Source: an uncultured Dysosmobacter sp. | GTDB lineage: Bacteria > Bacillota > Clostridia > Oscillospirales > Oscillospiraceae | Length of the DNA: 64,000 nucleotides | Direction of reading: 5' to 3' | NCBI RefSeq assembly: GCF_947631165.1 | Contig: NZ_CANRKH010000001.1 | Coordinates: 1 to 64,000 of the forward strand | Shown here: positions 49,505 through 59,738 of the stretch, in pieces | Layout of the letters: every line of letters starts with the position of its first letter | How positions within the stretch are numbered: the stretch's first letter is position 1 | Translations under genes and position numbers: made by a program | Notes under the pieces: model-generated | What the model saw: the letters and a program-made list of their open reading frames with translations, nothing else | Databases searched by the model: none | Told to the model about the DNA's origin: nothing

Positions 49505-50752
49505 TTATTCGCTCTTCGGGCCGCTCTCGCCGCCCTTGTTCCGGCGGCGTCCGCCGCGATGATGGGGCCGGTGGCGGCGCTTGGTCTCCCCACCTTCGGC
49601 CTTGGCCTCCAGCCGGGGCTGCTTGGGCTCCTGTTGCTTAGGGGCCTGGGGCTTTGAAGGCCGGGACTTCTGCTGCCCCTTTTTCTCCTCGCCGCCCTTG
49701 GACTGCTCCGGCTTGGTCCCGTCGGCGGCCTTTCCGCTCCGGCGGCGTCCGCCCCGGTGGCGGCGGCGGGGCTTTTCGCCCCCTTCGGTGCCCATCCTCT
49801 CCCGGGTCGGAGCGTCCTCCAGGTAGGCGTCCATGTGATAGTAAGGCGTAGCCAGCACTGGAGCCATGAATTCCTCTTCCTCCAGCTCCTCCACATAGCG
49901 GGCAGGGCGCTCCGGGATCTCGATGCCCTCCCGGCTGCCCTTGCCGTTCCGCAGCACACAGATCTCGCAGTTGTGATAACACTTCAGCGGCTCCGGCGCG
50001 CTGTCCAGGCTGACCTTCACCGTCTCCCGCAGCAGATCCACGCTTTTCACGTTGCCGGGACCGTCGGGAGTCTGGACAAAGCTCTCCGCCTTGGGCATCC
50101 GCTTGGCGGCGTCCTCATAGGCGTTCTGCTCGTATTTCAAACAGCACATCAGCCGACCGCAGGTGCCGGAGATCTTGGTGGGATTCAAGCTGAGATTCTG
50201 GGTCTTGGCCATCTTGATAGAGACGGGCAGGAAGCTGTCCAAAAACTGGGAGCAGCAGAAGGGCCGCCCGCAGATGCCCAAGCCCCCGATCATCTTGGCC
50301 TCGTCCCGCACACCGATCTGCCGCAGTTCGATCCTGGCTCGGAACACGCCGGCCAGGTCCCGCACCAGCTCCCGGAAATCGACCCGGCCGTCGGCGGTGA
50401 AATAAAAGATGATCTTGTTGCCGTCGAAGCTGGCGGAAACGTTCACCAGCTTCATCTCCAGACCGTGCTCCGCGATCTTTTTTTCGCAGATGTCAAAGGC
50501 CTCGCTCTCTTTTTTCTTGTTGTGCTCCACGGCACGGCGGTCATTGTCGGTGGCCATCCGCAGCATGGCGCACAGGGGCTTGACGATGGCAGAATCCTCC
50601 ACCTCGTGGTTGCCCTCGGTGCAGGTGGCAAATTCCGGGCCTTGGGCGGTCTCCACGATCACCTGGTCGCCCATCTTCACCTGGACCCCTTTGGGGTCAA
50701 AATAATAATTCTTGCATCCGCCCCGAAAACGGACGCTGATTACTTCTGTCAA
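49505..50752 (-). CDS. ricT: RicT/YaaT (PSP1 family) with an Arg-rich C-terminal extension
   Basis: 415 residues. The PSP1 domain (about 5-290) carries the Fe-S-associated cysteines of the RicAFT Y-complex: GLGICGRPFCCSQ (about 158-170) and GTCGRLMCCLKYE (about 195-207). RicT affects RNase Y-dependent mRNA processing in Bacillus. The last ~100 residues are an extension rich in Arg, Gly, Lys and Pro with RRRHRGGRRR-like blocks repeated twice, which suggests RNA binding. Its start overlaps the holB stop, the order found in many Bacillota. Confidence 0.92.
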   Translation of the reverse strand: MTEVISVRFRGGCKNYYFDPKGVQVKMGDQVIVETAQGPEFATCTEGNHEVEDSAIVKPLCAMLRMATDNDRRAVEHNKKKESEAFDICEKKIAEHGLEMKLVNVSASFDGNKIIFYFTADGRVDFRELVRDLAGVFRARIELRQIGVRDEAKMIGGLGICGRPFCCSQFLDSFLPVSIKMAKTQNLSLNPTKISGTCGRLMCCLKYEQNAYEDAAKRMPKAESFVQTPDGPGNVKSVDLLRETVKVSLDSAPEPLKCYHNCEICVLRNGKGSREGIEIPERPARYVEELEEEEFMAPVLATPYYHMDAYLEDAPTRERMGTEGGEKPRRRHRGGRRRSGKAADGTKPEQSKGGEEKKGQQKSRPSKPQAPKQQEPKQPRLEAKAEGGETKRRHRPHHRGGRRRNKGGESGPKSE

Positions 50753-51609
50753 AGGATACCCTCCAATTCCGCTGCCAGGGCGCCCAGCACGTGGCCGGGG
50801 CCTACGTTATAGACACACTCGCCCTGATACTTCCGCAGCACTTCTATTGTGGACATGATTTGGTTTTTTGTCAAGTTTTTCGCGAGAAATGGCGCTATTT
50901 CCCTGTCCGTTTCCTCCGGGGGCCGTCCATAGAGCAGCAGCAGCGCCGACGCAAAGGCCGCCCCGGCCCGGTCCAGCATGGCGGACAGGTCCTCCCGGGC
51001 CAGGCGTTTTTTCTCCAGCCGCGCCGCCAGCTCCGCCGCCGCGCCCCTCCGGCGGCTGCCGATGGCCCGGCACAGCTCCTCGCCCGCCGCCGAGGTCTCT
51101 CCGGCAGGCTCCTCCACCGGACGGAGCTTCAGCTCCACACAGCGGGAGCGCAGGGTCTGCAATACCGCCGCCCCGTTTTCCGCGCAGAAGAGGAACGCTG
51201 CGTAGGGCGGTCCCTCCTCCACGATCTTCAAAAGGACGTTCTGGTCCTGCTCCGTCAGCAGGGCGCAGTCCGGAAAGAGATAGACCTTCCGCCGCCCCTC
51301 GTTGGGCCGGATATAGGCGTCCGCGCGGATCGCCCGTACCACGTCCACGGCGATGTTCTTATGCTGCTCATCCCGGACCGTCACCACGTCGGGATGGATA
51401 TCCGCCAGTACCTTCCGGCAGGCGGGGCACTGCCCGCAGGGACGTTTCCCCTCCGCCTCGCACTCCATGGCCGCGGCGGCAAAGCGGGCGGCGGCAAGGC
51501 GGTCGCCGCCGCCTGTCAGCAGCAGCGCGTGGGACAGCGTCCCCCGGGCAGCCGCCTCCCGGACCCGGACGGCGGCAGGATCGCTCTCAGGCAGGCCGAA
51601 CAGGCTCAT
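50749..51609 (-). CDS. holB: DNA polymerase III delta-prime subunit
   Basis: 286-residue clamp-loader subunit. It has the zinc module CGQCPACRKV (about 58-67), a P-loop-like N-terminus reduced to LLTGGGDRLAA (delta-prime lacks ATPase activity), and VLLKIVEEGPPYAAFLF and LRSRC (sensor SRC) typical of HolB. ATG at 51607-51609 after AAGGAAG; an in-frame extension upstream overlaps the divergent TPP promoter. Co-translated with ricT. Confidence 0.92.
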   Translation of the reverse strand: MSLFGLPESDPAAVRVREAAARGTLSHALLLTGGGDRLAAARFAAAAMECEAEGKRPCGQCPACRKVLADIHPDVVTVRDEQHKNIAVDVVRAIRADAYIRPNEGRRKVYLFPDCALLTEQDQNVLLKIVEEGPPYAAFLFCAENGAAVLQTLRSRCVELKLRPVEEPAGETSAAGEELCRAIGSRRRGAAAELAARLEKKRLAREDLSAMLDRAGAAFASALLLLYGRPPEETDREIAPFLAKNLTKNQIMSTIEVLRKYQGECVYNVGPGHVLGALAAELEGIL

Positions 51610-51679
51610 AGCGGCACTTCCTTTCTGGTTTTTTTCGATTTTACCATAAAAACGGCAAAAAAGAAATACAGATTTTCTA

Positions 51680-51708
51680 TTGACATTTTCCTGTTTTTTG
51701 CATATGAT
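51680..51708 (+). promoter_or_regulatory. Promoter of the TPP riboswitch/thiT unit
   Basis: TTGACA, 17-bp spacer, TATGAT; strong match about 25 nt ahead of the aptamer. Confidence 0.88.
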
Positions 51709-51731
51709 TGCACTTGAACCGCATGACAATC

Positions 51732-51835
51732 GAACACAGGGGCGCTGGGAGCTGATTCCTGGCTGAGATGCAGAGGCGGCGCCGCCTCCGGTCCCTTGAA
51801 CCTGATCCGGGTAATGCCGGCGTAGGAAGTGAGCA
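51732..51835 (+). promoter_or_regulatory. TPP riboswitch (THI element)
   Basis: Conserved blocks ACAGGGGCGC, GGCTGAGATGCAG, CCCTTGAACCTGATCC and GGTAATGCCGGCGTAGG are all present in order. It controls the thiamine transporter gene through the terminator at 51852. Confidence 0.97.
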
Positions 51836-51851
51836 CGTCGCTCGTTTTTCC

Positions 51852-51889
51852 ATACCGCAAGCCCGTTCGGTGGCTTGCGGTATTTTTTG
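51852..51889 (+). terminator. Expression-platform terminator of the TPP riboswitch
   Basis: ATACCGCAAGCC and GGCTTGCGGTAT arms around an 8-nt loop, then TTTTT. TPP binding should favour termination. Confidence 0.9.
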
Positions 51890-51945
51890 ATCCCCGGCGG
51901 GCAGCAGGCCTTCCGCTCCGCCGCGGATGCTCAGGAGGTATCTTT

Positions 51946-52506
51946 ATGCAGAACAAATCGCACCTGCGGGTCCGGATGCTGTGCGAGGGCGCGCTCATGG
52001 TGGCCCTGGCCCAGGTCCTCAGCTATGTGAAGCTGGCCGAGGCCCCCAACGGCGGCTCCATAACCCCCGCCATGTTCCCCATCCTCTTTTTCGCCATCCG
52101 CTGGGGCTGGCGCTCCGGATTGATGGCTGGCTTCGTGTTCGGCCTTTTGCAGCTGATCTTCGATGGGGCCTACGCCTGGGGCTGGCAGTCCATGCTGCTG
52201 GACTATCTGGTGGCTTTCACGCCTCTGGGCCTGGCTGGACTGTTCAAGGGTAAAAAGTGGGGCCTGTTCGTGGGTACTGTGGTGGGCTGTTTCGGCCGCT
52301 TCATTGTCCACTATATCAGCGGCGTCACCATTTATAAGATCGTGGCCCCCACAGAATTCCTGAACTGGACCTTCTCCAGCCCCTCCCTCTACTCCCTGGT
52401 CTACAACGGCTCCTACATGCTGCCCAACACCCTCATCGCCCTGGTCTTGGCGGCGGTGCTGTACAAGCCCCTGCAAAAATATATTCTGGGACAGGACCTC
52501 CGCTGA
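51946..52506 (+). CDS. thiT: Energy-coupled thiamine transporter ThiT (ECF S component)
   Basis: 186-residue membrane protein with six helices. It carries the ThiT thiamine-binding sequences EAPNGGSITPAMFPILFFAIRWG and YAWGWQSMLLDY (with Trp/Tyr stacking residues), and RFIVHYISG. It needs the shared ECF module encoded elsewhere. ATG at 51946 after AGGAGG. The TPP riboswitch upstream confirms the substrate. Confidence 0.95.
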   Translation: MQNKSHLRVRMLCEGALMVALAQVLSYVKLAEAPNGGSITPAMFPILFFAIRWGWRSGLMAGFVFGLLQLIFDGAYAWGWQSMLLDYLVAFTPLGLAGLFKGKKWGLFVGTVVGCFGRFIVHYISGVTIYKIVAPTEFLNWTFSSPSLYSLVYNGSYMLPNTLIALVLAAVLYKPLQKYILGQDLR

Positions 52507-52649
52507 AGCGTGCCTGCGTACGATTTGTCCGTGAATCGTCAAAACACTCTACATACCTTGGCGAATAGCAGCTTTGACTGACTGGAAAAAGCAGGATATT
52601 CGAACAGCGGCTGCTCCGAAATAGGCTTCAGATTTTAATCGTTTACCTG

Positions 52650-52690
52650 CAAACAGGACCTTCTTCGGAAGGCCCTGTTTGATTTTTATA
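52650..52690 (+). terminator. Terminator of thiT
   Basis: AAACAGGACCTTC and GAAGGCCCTGTTT arms with a TTCG loop, then GATTTTTAT. The remaining bases from 52507 hold no gene. Confidence 0.85.
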
Positions 52691-52754
52691 CAAATTTGCC
52701 ATGATTTCGTTGAAATGGCGGAATTCAGAAGCCTTTTCTTATCATATTTATGCA

Positions 52755-52783
52755 TTGTTTTCCTGATATCTTCCGATTATAAT
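52755..52783 (+). promoter_or_regulatory. Promoter of ppdK
   Basis: TTGTTT, 17-bp spacer, TATAAT, followed by an 80-nt leader with a CTGCC/GGCAG hairpin. Confidence 0.75.
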
Positions 52784-52864
52784 ATTATCGTCACTTTGTG
52801 CAAACGTTTAAACTAGTTAGCTTTTCTGCCTTTTGGCAGCGACAAAAAATACGGAGGAATGAAA

Positions 52865-55495
<2,631 letters not shown>

Positions 55496-55508
55496 TCTCC
55501 TCTGTACG

Positions 55509-55547
55509 CAAAAACACGGTGTATCGCAAGATACACCGTGTTTTTTT
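55509..55547. terminator. Terminator of ppdK
   Basis: AACACGGTGTAT and ATACACCGTGTT arms around CGCAAG, with seven T on the plus strand and A-rich flank on the other side (works in both directions). Confidence 0.92.
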
Positions 55548-55573
55548 ATGCGGTTCCAGGCTGCTTTACGCCT

Positions 55574-55777
55574 TTACGCCGCCGGAGCTTCTGCCCCGGT
55601 CTCTGCCTCCGTCTCTGTTGGGACTGTCTCTGCCGGGATCTCTGCTCCGTTCTCCACCGGGATATCTGTCCCCGCTTCTGTCGGAGCCTCCATCCCGGCC
55701 CCCATTGGAGCCTCGGTCTCCTCTGGGGCCTCTTCCTCCGCCGTGGCGGGCGGCGTTCCCTTCCGCACGGCCTGCAC
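55574..55777 (-). pseudogene. 3' end of a decayed gene with a Glu/Ala/Pro-rich tail
   Basis: The minus-strand frame reads GTPPATAEEEAPEETEAPMG and continues Glu/Pro/Ala-rich to APAA at 55574, about 30 nt before the shared terminator. No ribosome site or ATG start exists; the frame only opens with GTG and upstream sequence has no protein character. The low-complexity tail makes family assignment impossible. Probably the remaining C-terminus of a truncated gene. Confidence 0.35.
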
Positions 55778-55817
55778 GACCCAACGGGTCGCGTGGCCGT
55801 TGCCGGTGCAGCGTATC

Positions 55818-55962
55818 CCAGTTCGTGCTGATGCTGCCCCAGTCCAATTATGAAAACAGCTGCATGGTCTGCGAGCGGGTCATCCGCGCCTTCAACCGGC
55901 AGTACCCTCACGCTCCCCTGCATCTGCGCTATTCCGTGCAGCCGCTGGAACCGAATTTGTGA
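55818..55962 (+). pseudogene. 3' fragment of a gene resembling a nucleic-acid deaminase-fold C-terminus
   Basis: The plus-strand frame reads FVLMLPQSNYENSCMVC, then ERVIRAFNRQYPHAPLHL, and ends at 55962. The CxxC followed by VI..F...YP resembles the second zinc motif and following helix of toxin-type deaminases; the first motif (His/Cys-Ala-Glu) is absent because the gene is cut off. No start or ribosome site. A strong terminator follows at 56032, as expected for a former gene end. Confidence 0.4.
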
Positions 55963-56031
55963 GCGCGCCGGCGGACCAAAACTGTCCGCGCCTGACAAAG
56001 CGGACAGCCAAAATCTCCTTTGCGTCATGCA

Positions 56032-56067
56032 AGCGTCCCCTCGCTGTGAGGGGACGCTCTTTTTTAT
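56032..56067 (+). terminator. Strong terminator ahead of the restriction-modification island
   Basis: GCGTCCCCTC and GAGGGGACGC arms around GCTGT, then TCTTTTTTATT. A smaller CTGTCCGC/GCGGACAG hairpin precedes it (55982-56007). Confidence 0.9.
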
Positions 56068-56092
56068 TGTGGGACATTTTCCCGAAAAACGC

Positions 56093-56137
56093 TTGTGGAA
56101 ACTTATAAAGTATGTTAGTATATTTACAAACATACTT
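56093..56137 (+). promoter_or_regulatory. Promoter and operator of the restriction-modification operon
   Basis: TTGTGG, 17-bp spacer, TAGTAT, overlapped by a 9-bp perfect inverted repeat AAGTATGTT/AACATACTT (56108-56137, 12-bp centre). The dyad covers the -10, where a controller protein would repress. Confidence 0.65.
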
Positions 56138-56160
56138 ATATGAAGGGAGGAGGACCGCGG

Positions 56161-56526
56161 ATGGGAAAGCGGAAGCGGGAAATATCCGAGTTCGGCGCGT
56201 ACCTTGTGAAAGCCATTGACGACGCCGGGATGCAAAAGACCGACTTCTATACGGCCGTGGGGATCAAGAAACCCTACTTTTATGAAACGCTGACGTCCGC
56301 CCCTCCTCCGCGGGACACGCTGGAAAAAATGGCGGAGGTCCTGGAGCGCCGCCTCCCTTCGGATGAGGACCGGCGGGGCGCTCTTTTCGATCTGGCAGCC
56401 AAATACAGGCGGGAGATCCCTGCGGACATTTACGACCTGATCCGGGAGCATCCGGAGCAGTGGGACCATATCCGGGCCGCTCTGGTAACGCTGCTGGCCG
56501 ATCCCAAATCAACGACAGGAGTTTGA
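56161..56526 (+). CDS. Small HTH regulator of the restriction-modification operon
   Basis: 121 residues with an N-terminal helix-turn-helix of the XRE type (about 10-62; KTDFYTAVGIKKPYFYETL then the helix DTLEKMAEVLE), and a helical C-terminal part without recognised family. ATG at 56161 after GGGAGGAGG. Two bases separate its stop from the mod start, so it is co-expressed. Position, size and the promoter dyad suggest a controller (C-protein-like) role; this is inference. Confidence 0.75.
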   Translation: MGKRKREISEFGAYLVKAIDDAGMQKTDFYTAVGIKKPYFYETLTSAPPPRDTLEKMAEVLERRLPSDEDRRGALFDLAAKYRREIPADIYDLIREHPEQWDHIRAALVTLLADPKSTTGV

Positions 56527-56528
56527 CT

Positions 56529-59500
56529 ATGAACGAGAGACTGGATCGCTTTTCAGCGCTGCTGAAGCAAATATTTGAGCTGGACAAATCCGACCTAGAC
56601 TTTGGCATTTACCGTGTCATGAACCTCCGCAAGGCGGAAATCGAAAAATTTCTGACCGACCGTCTGCCTCAGATGGTGCGGGAGACCCTTGCGCCCTTTG
56701 CCCAGGACAGCAGGGAAAAGATCCGCGCACAGATGGCGGAGATCGAAAAAAGTGCCGCCGCCATGGGCCTTTCCGCGGAGGCGCTCCCCGAGTCCGCGCC
56801 CACAGGGCAGAAATACCGCGCGCTTCAAAAGGCCCTGACGGAGGGGGCGGACCTCACCGCTCTGGAAACGGATGTGTACTCCGCGCTGTACACCTTTTTC
56901 AGCCGTTATTATGAGGACGGCGACTTTATCTCCAAGCGCCGCTATAAGGAGGGCGTTTACGCCATCCCCTACGAGGGAGAGGAGGTCAAGCTGTACTGGG
57001 CGAACCAGGACCAGTACTATATCAAGACCAGTGAGAACTTCAAGGACTATACCTTTGTGTTCGACGGGATCACCGTCCACTTCCGCCTGGTGGACGCCAC
57101 CACCGAGCAGAACAACAATCAGGAGAGCAGGGACAGCAAGCGGGTCTTTATGCTCTTTCAGGAGGATGAAGAACGCCATCCGGGCCTCAAGACCTTTGAA
57201 TATGACGCGGCGGCGGGGGAGATCGTCATCCGCTTTGTCTATGACATCCCAGCGGATAAGAAAAAGCGGTACACGGAGGAAAATTACGCGGCCATCACCA
57301 ATTGGCTGCTCTCTCTCCGCCGCGCAGAGCTGAATCCGCTGCTGACTCCGATCCCCATCGGCAAGGGCAAAGAGATCACCACTCCGCTGGAAAAGCATCT
57401 GAAGGGCTATGTGGCGAAAAACACCTTTGACTACTTTATCCACAAGGATCTGCGAGGCTTCCTGAGCCGGGAGCTGGATCTATACATCAAGAGTGAGATC
57501 ATGCATCTGGAGGACCTGGATACTAGTGACGAGACCCGGGCTGAGACCTACCTTGCAAAGCTTAAGGCCATCAAGCGCGTTGGAGCGGTCATCATCGACT
57601 TTCTCGCCCAGATCGAGGATTTCCAGAAAAAGCTGTGGCTGAAAAAGAAATTCGTGGTGGAGACCAATTGGTGCGTGACCCTGGATAAGATCGGCGAGGA
57701 CTTTTGGCCGGAGATCGCCAAAAACACGGCGCAGATCCAGGAGTGGACCGCCATGTACGCCATTGACGAGGCGGAGGGCTGGAGCGACCCGCCCACGGTG
57801 GAATTTCTGCGGCAAAACCAGAACCTGCCGGTGGATACCGCCCACTTTTCAGGCGCGTTCAAGGACGCTCTGCTGGAGAGCATCGGCGATCTGGACGCCC
57901 AGACCAGCGGCGTTTTGCTGCACTCGGACAACTATCAGGCGCTCCGCCTGCTGCTGGAGCGCTATCGCGGCCGCGTCCAGCTGACATACATCGACCCGCC
58001 ATACAACACGGACGCCAGCAAGATCCTGTATAAGAATGGCTATGAACATTCCAGCTGGCTCTCGCTGATGGAATCCCGGCTGGCGGAAGGGCGGGAATTG
58101 ATGTGCGAGACCGGCGTGATCGAAGCCGCCATCGACGATTATGAAATGCGGTATCTCAACACCTGCATGGATCAGGTATTCGGCAGCGGCAACGCCATTT
58201 CAAACATCGCCATATTGACCAATCCCAAGGGGCGGGATCAGGGCTTTATCGCCCAAGCCCACGATTACACGCTGATATATGCCCGGAACAAAGCGCTGGC
58301 GGCCACCAATAACTTTGTCCTCTCCGAGGAGGCGCTGGCCAAAAAATTCGCAAAATCCAAGGACGGCGCTGCGCTGCGGGAGCTGCCGCTGAAGCGGACC
58401 GGCACCGGAAAATTCCGGGAAGAGCGGCCCTATATGTATTTCCCCTTTTTCTACTCCAAGGAAAAGGACGAGCTGCTGGTCATTCCCGAGGACCTGTACC
58501 GGCAGATCTATGACGCGGCGACAGACAGCTTTGACGACCTCTTTTTGGACCGCGTCATCGCCAGCTATGCGGCGGACGGATATACTGCTATCCTGCCCCT
58601 CAGCAGCAAGGGAGAAAAATACCGGTGGAGGTGGGGCTACAAGAGCTGCGCGGCCGGCGTGAAAAACGGCGCCCTGTTCTGCAAAGCGGTGAAGGGCGGC
58701 GGATACGCCGTCTATCAGTATGATTTCGCGGACGAGGAGGCGACCCCCAAATCCCTCTGGTTCGGAGAACGATATGACGCCTCGTCCAAGGGCACGAACC
58801 TGCTGGAGCAGATCATCCCCGGGAATCCCTTCGATTATCCCAAAAGCCTGTACACCGTGGAGGACAACCTCATCATCGGCTCCAGCGCCGGGGATATCGT
58901 TCTGGATTACTTTGCCGGGTCCGGCACCACCGGCCACGCCGTCGTGGATCTCAACCGCCGCACGGAGGATCCTCCCCGCAAATATATCCTGGCCGATATG
59001 GGCGAACACTTCAACAGCGTGCTCCTGCCCCGCATGAAAAAAGTCGTGTACGCCCCCGACTGGAAAAACGGCAGACCGCAGAGCCGCGGCGACGGCATTT
59101 CCCAGATCATCAAATACATGCGGCTGGAAAGCTATGAGGACGCCCTTTCCAATATCCAGCTCTCCGACAACGGCGGACAGCTGGCCTCCCTGCTGGGTGA
59201 GGAGTATCTGATCCACTACATGGTGGACCTGGAGAGCCAGGACAGCCTGCTGGACGTGGATGCCTTTTCAAATCCCTTTGCCTATACCATGAAAATAACC
59301 GAGAAAAACGTGTGCCAGGAACGGCCTGTGGACCTGTGCGAGACCTTCAACTATTTGATCGGTCTGACGGTGATCCGCCAGACCGCCGTCTCCTGCTATC
59401 TCAGCAAGCCGGCGGAGGCCCCCGCCTATGAGGGCGCCGTGGAACTGGTGCGGGATACCAGCGGGCCGTATGCGTTCCGGCGGATCGAAGGGACCCTGCC

Positions 59501-59735
59501 TGACGGCCGGCGGGCGCTGGTCATCTGGCGGACTGTGACAGATGATATCCTGGCATCCAACGCAGCCCTTGACGCGTACTTTACCGCCTGCCGCAAAAGT
59601 GCGGGGGTCCATGACTGCGATGTGATCTTCGTCAACGGAGACAGCAATCTGGAAAATCTGCGAATCGGCAGTGAGAGCTGGAAGGTGCAGATGACCGAGA
59701 CCGAGTTCAAAAAGCGTATGTTCGAGGAGATGTGA
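56529..59735 (+). CDS. Type III-like DNA adenine methyltransferase (Mod), enlarged
   Basis: 1068-residue methyltransferase. The catalytic motif IV DPPY starts at residue 489 (YIDPPYNTDASKILYKNGYEHSSW) and the SAM motif FAGSG at 795 (LDYFAGSGTTGHAVVDLNRR), the beta-class order used by type III Mod proteins for N6-adenine. Typical Mods are about 550-650 residues with DPPY near residue 120, so this one carries roughly 370 extra N-terminal residues of helical character with unknown role. ATG after AGGAG. Three bases separate it from the Res gene. Confidence 0.88.
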   Translation: MNERLDRFSALLKQIFELDKSDLDFGIYRVMNLRKAEIEKFLTDRLPQMVRETLAPFAQDSREKIRAQMAEIEKSAAAMGLSAEALPESAPTGQKYRALQKALTEGADLTALETDVYSALYTFFSRYYEDGDFISKRRYKEGVYAIPYEGEEVKLYWANQDQYYIKTSENFKDYTFVFDGITVHFRLVDATTEQNNNQESRDSKRVFMLFQEDEERHPGLKTFEYDAAAGEIVIRFVYDIPADKKKRYTEENYAAITNWLLSLRRAELNPLLTPIPIGKGKEITTPLEKHLKGYVAKNTFDYFIHKDLRGFLSRELDLYIKSEIMHLEDLDTSDETRAETYLAKLKAIKRVGAVIIDFLAQIEDFQKKLWLKKKFVVETNWCVTLDKIGEDFWPEIAKNTAQIQEWTAMYAIDEAEGWSDPPTVEFLRQNQNLPVDTAHFSGAFKDALLESIGDLDAQTSGVLLHSDNYQALRLLLERYRGRVQLTYIDPPYNTDASKILYKNGYEHSSWLSLMESRLAEGRELMCETGVIEAAIDDYEMRYLNTCMDQVFGSGNAISNIAILTNPKGRDQGFIAQAHDYTLIYARNKALAATNNFVLSEEALAKKFAKSKDGAALRELPLKRTGTGKFREERPYMYFPFFYSKEKDELLVIPEDLYRQIYDAATDSFDDLFLDRVIASYAADGYTAILPLSSKGEKYRWRWGYKSCAAGVKNGALFCKAVKGGGYAVYQYDFADEEATPKSLWFGERYDASSKGTNLLEQIIPGNPFDYPKSLYTVEDNLIIGSSAGDIVLDYFAGSGTTGHAVVDLNRRTEDPPRKYILADMGEHFNSVLLPRMKKVVYAPDWKNGRPQSRGDGISQIIKYMRLESYEDALSNIQLSDNGGQLASLLGEEYLIHYMVDLESQDSLLDVDAFSNPFAYTMKITEKNVCQERPVDLCETFNYLIGLTVIRQTAVSCYLSKPAEAPAYEGAVELVRDTSGPYAFRRIEGTLPDGRRALVIWRTVTDDILASNAALDAYFTACRKSAGVHDCDVIFVNGDSNLENLRIGSESWKVQMTETEFKKRMFEEM

Positions 59736-59738
59736 GCC

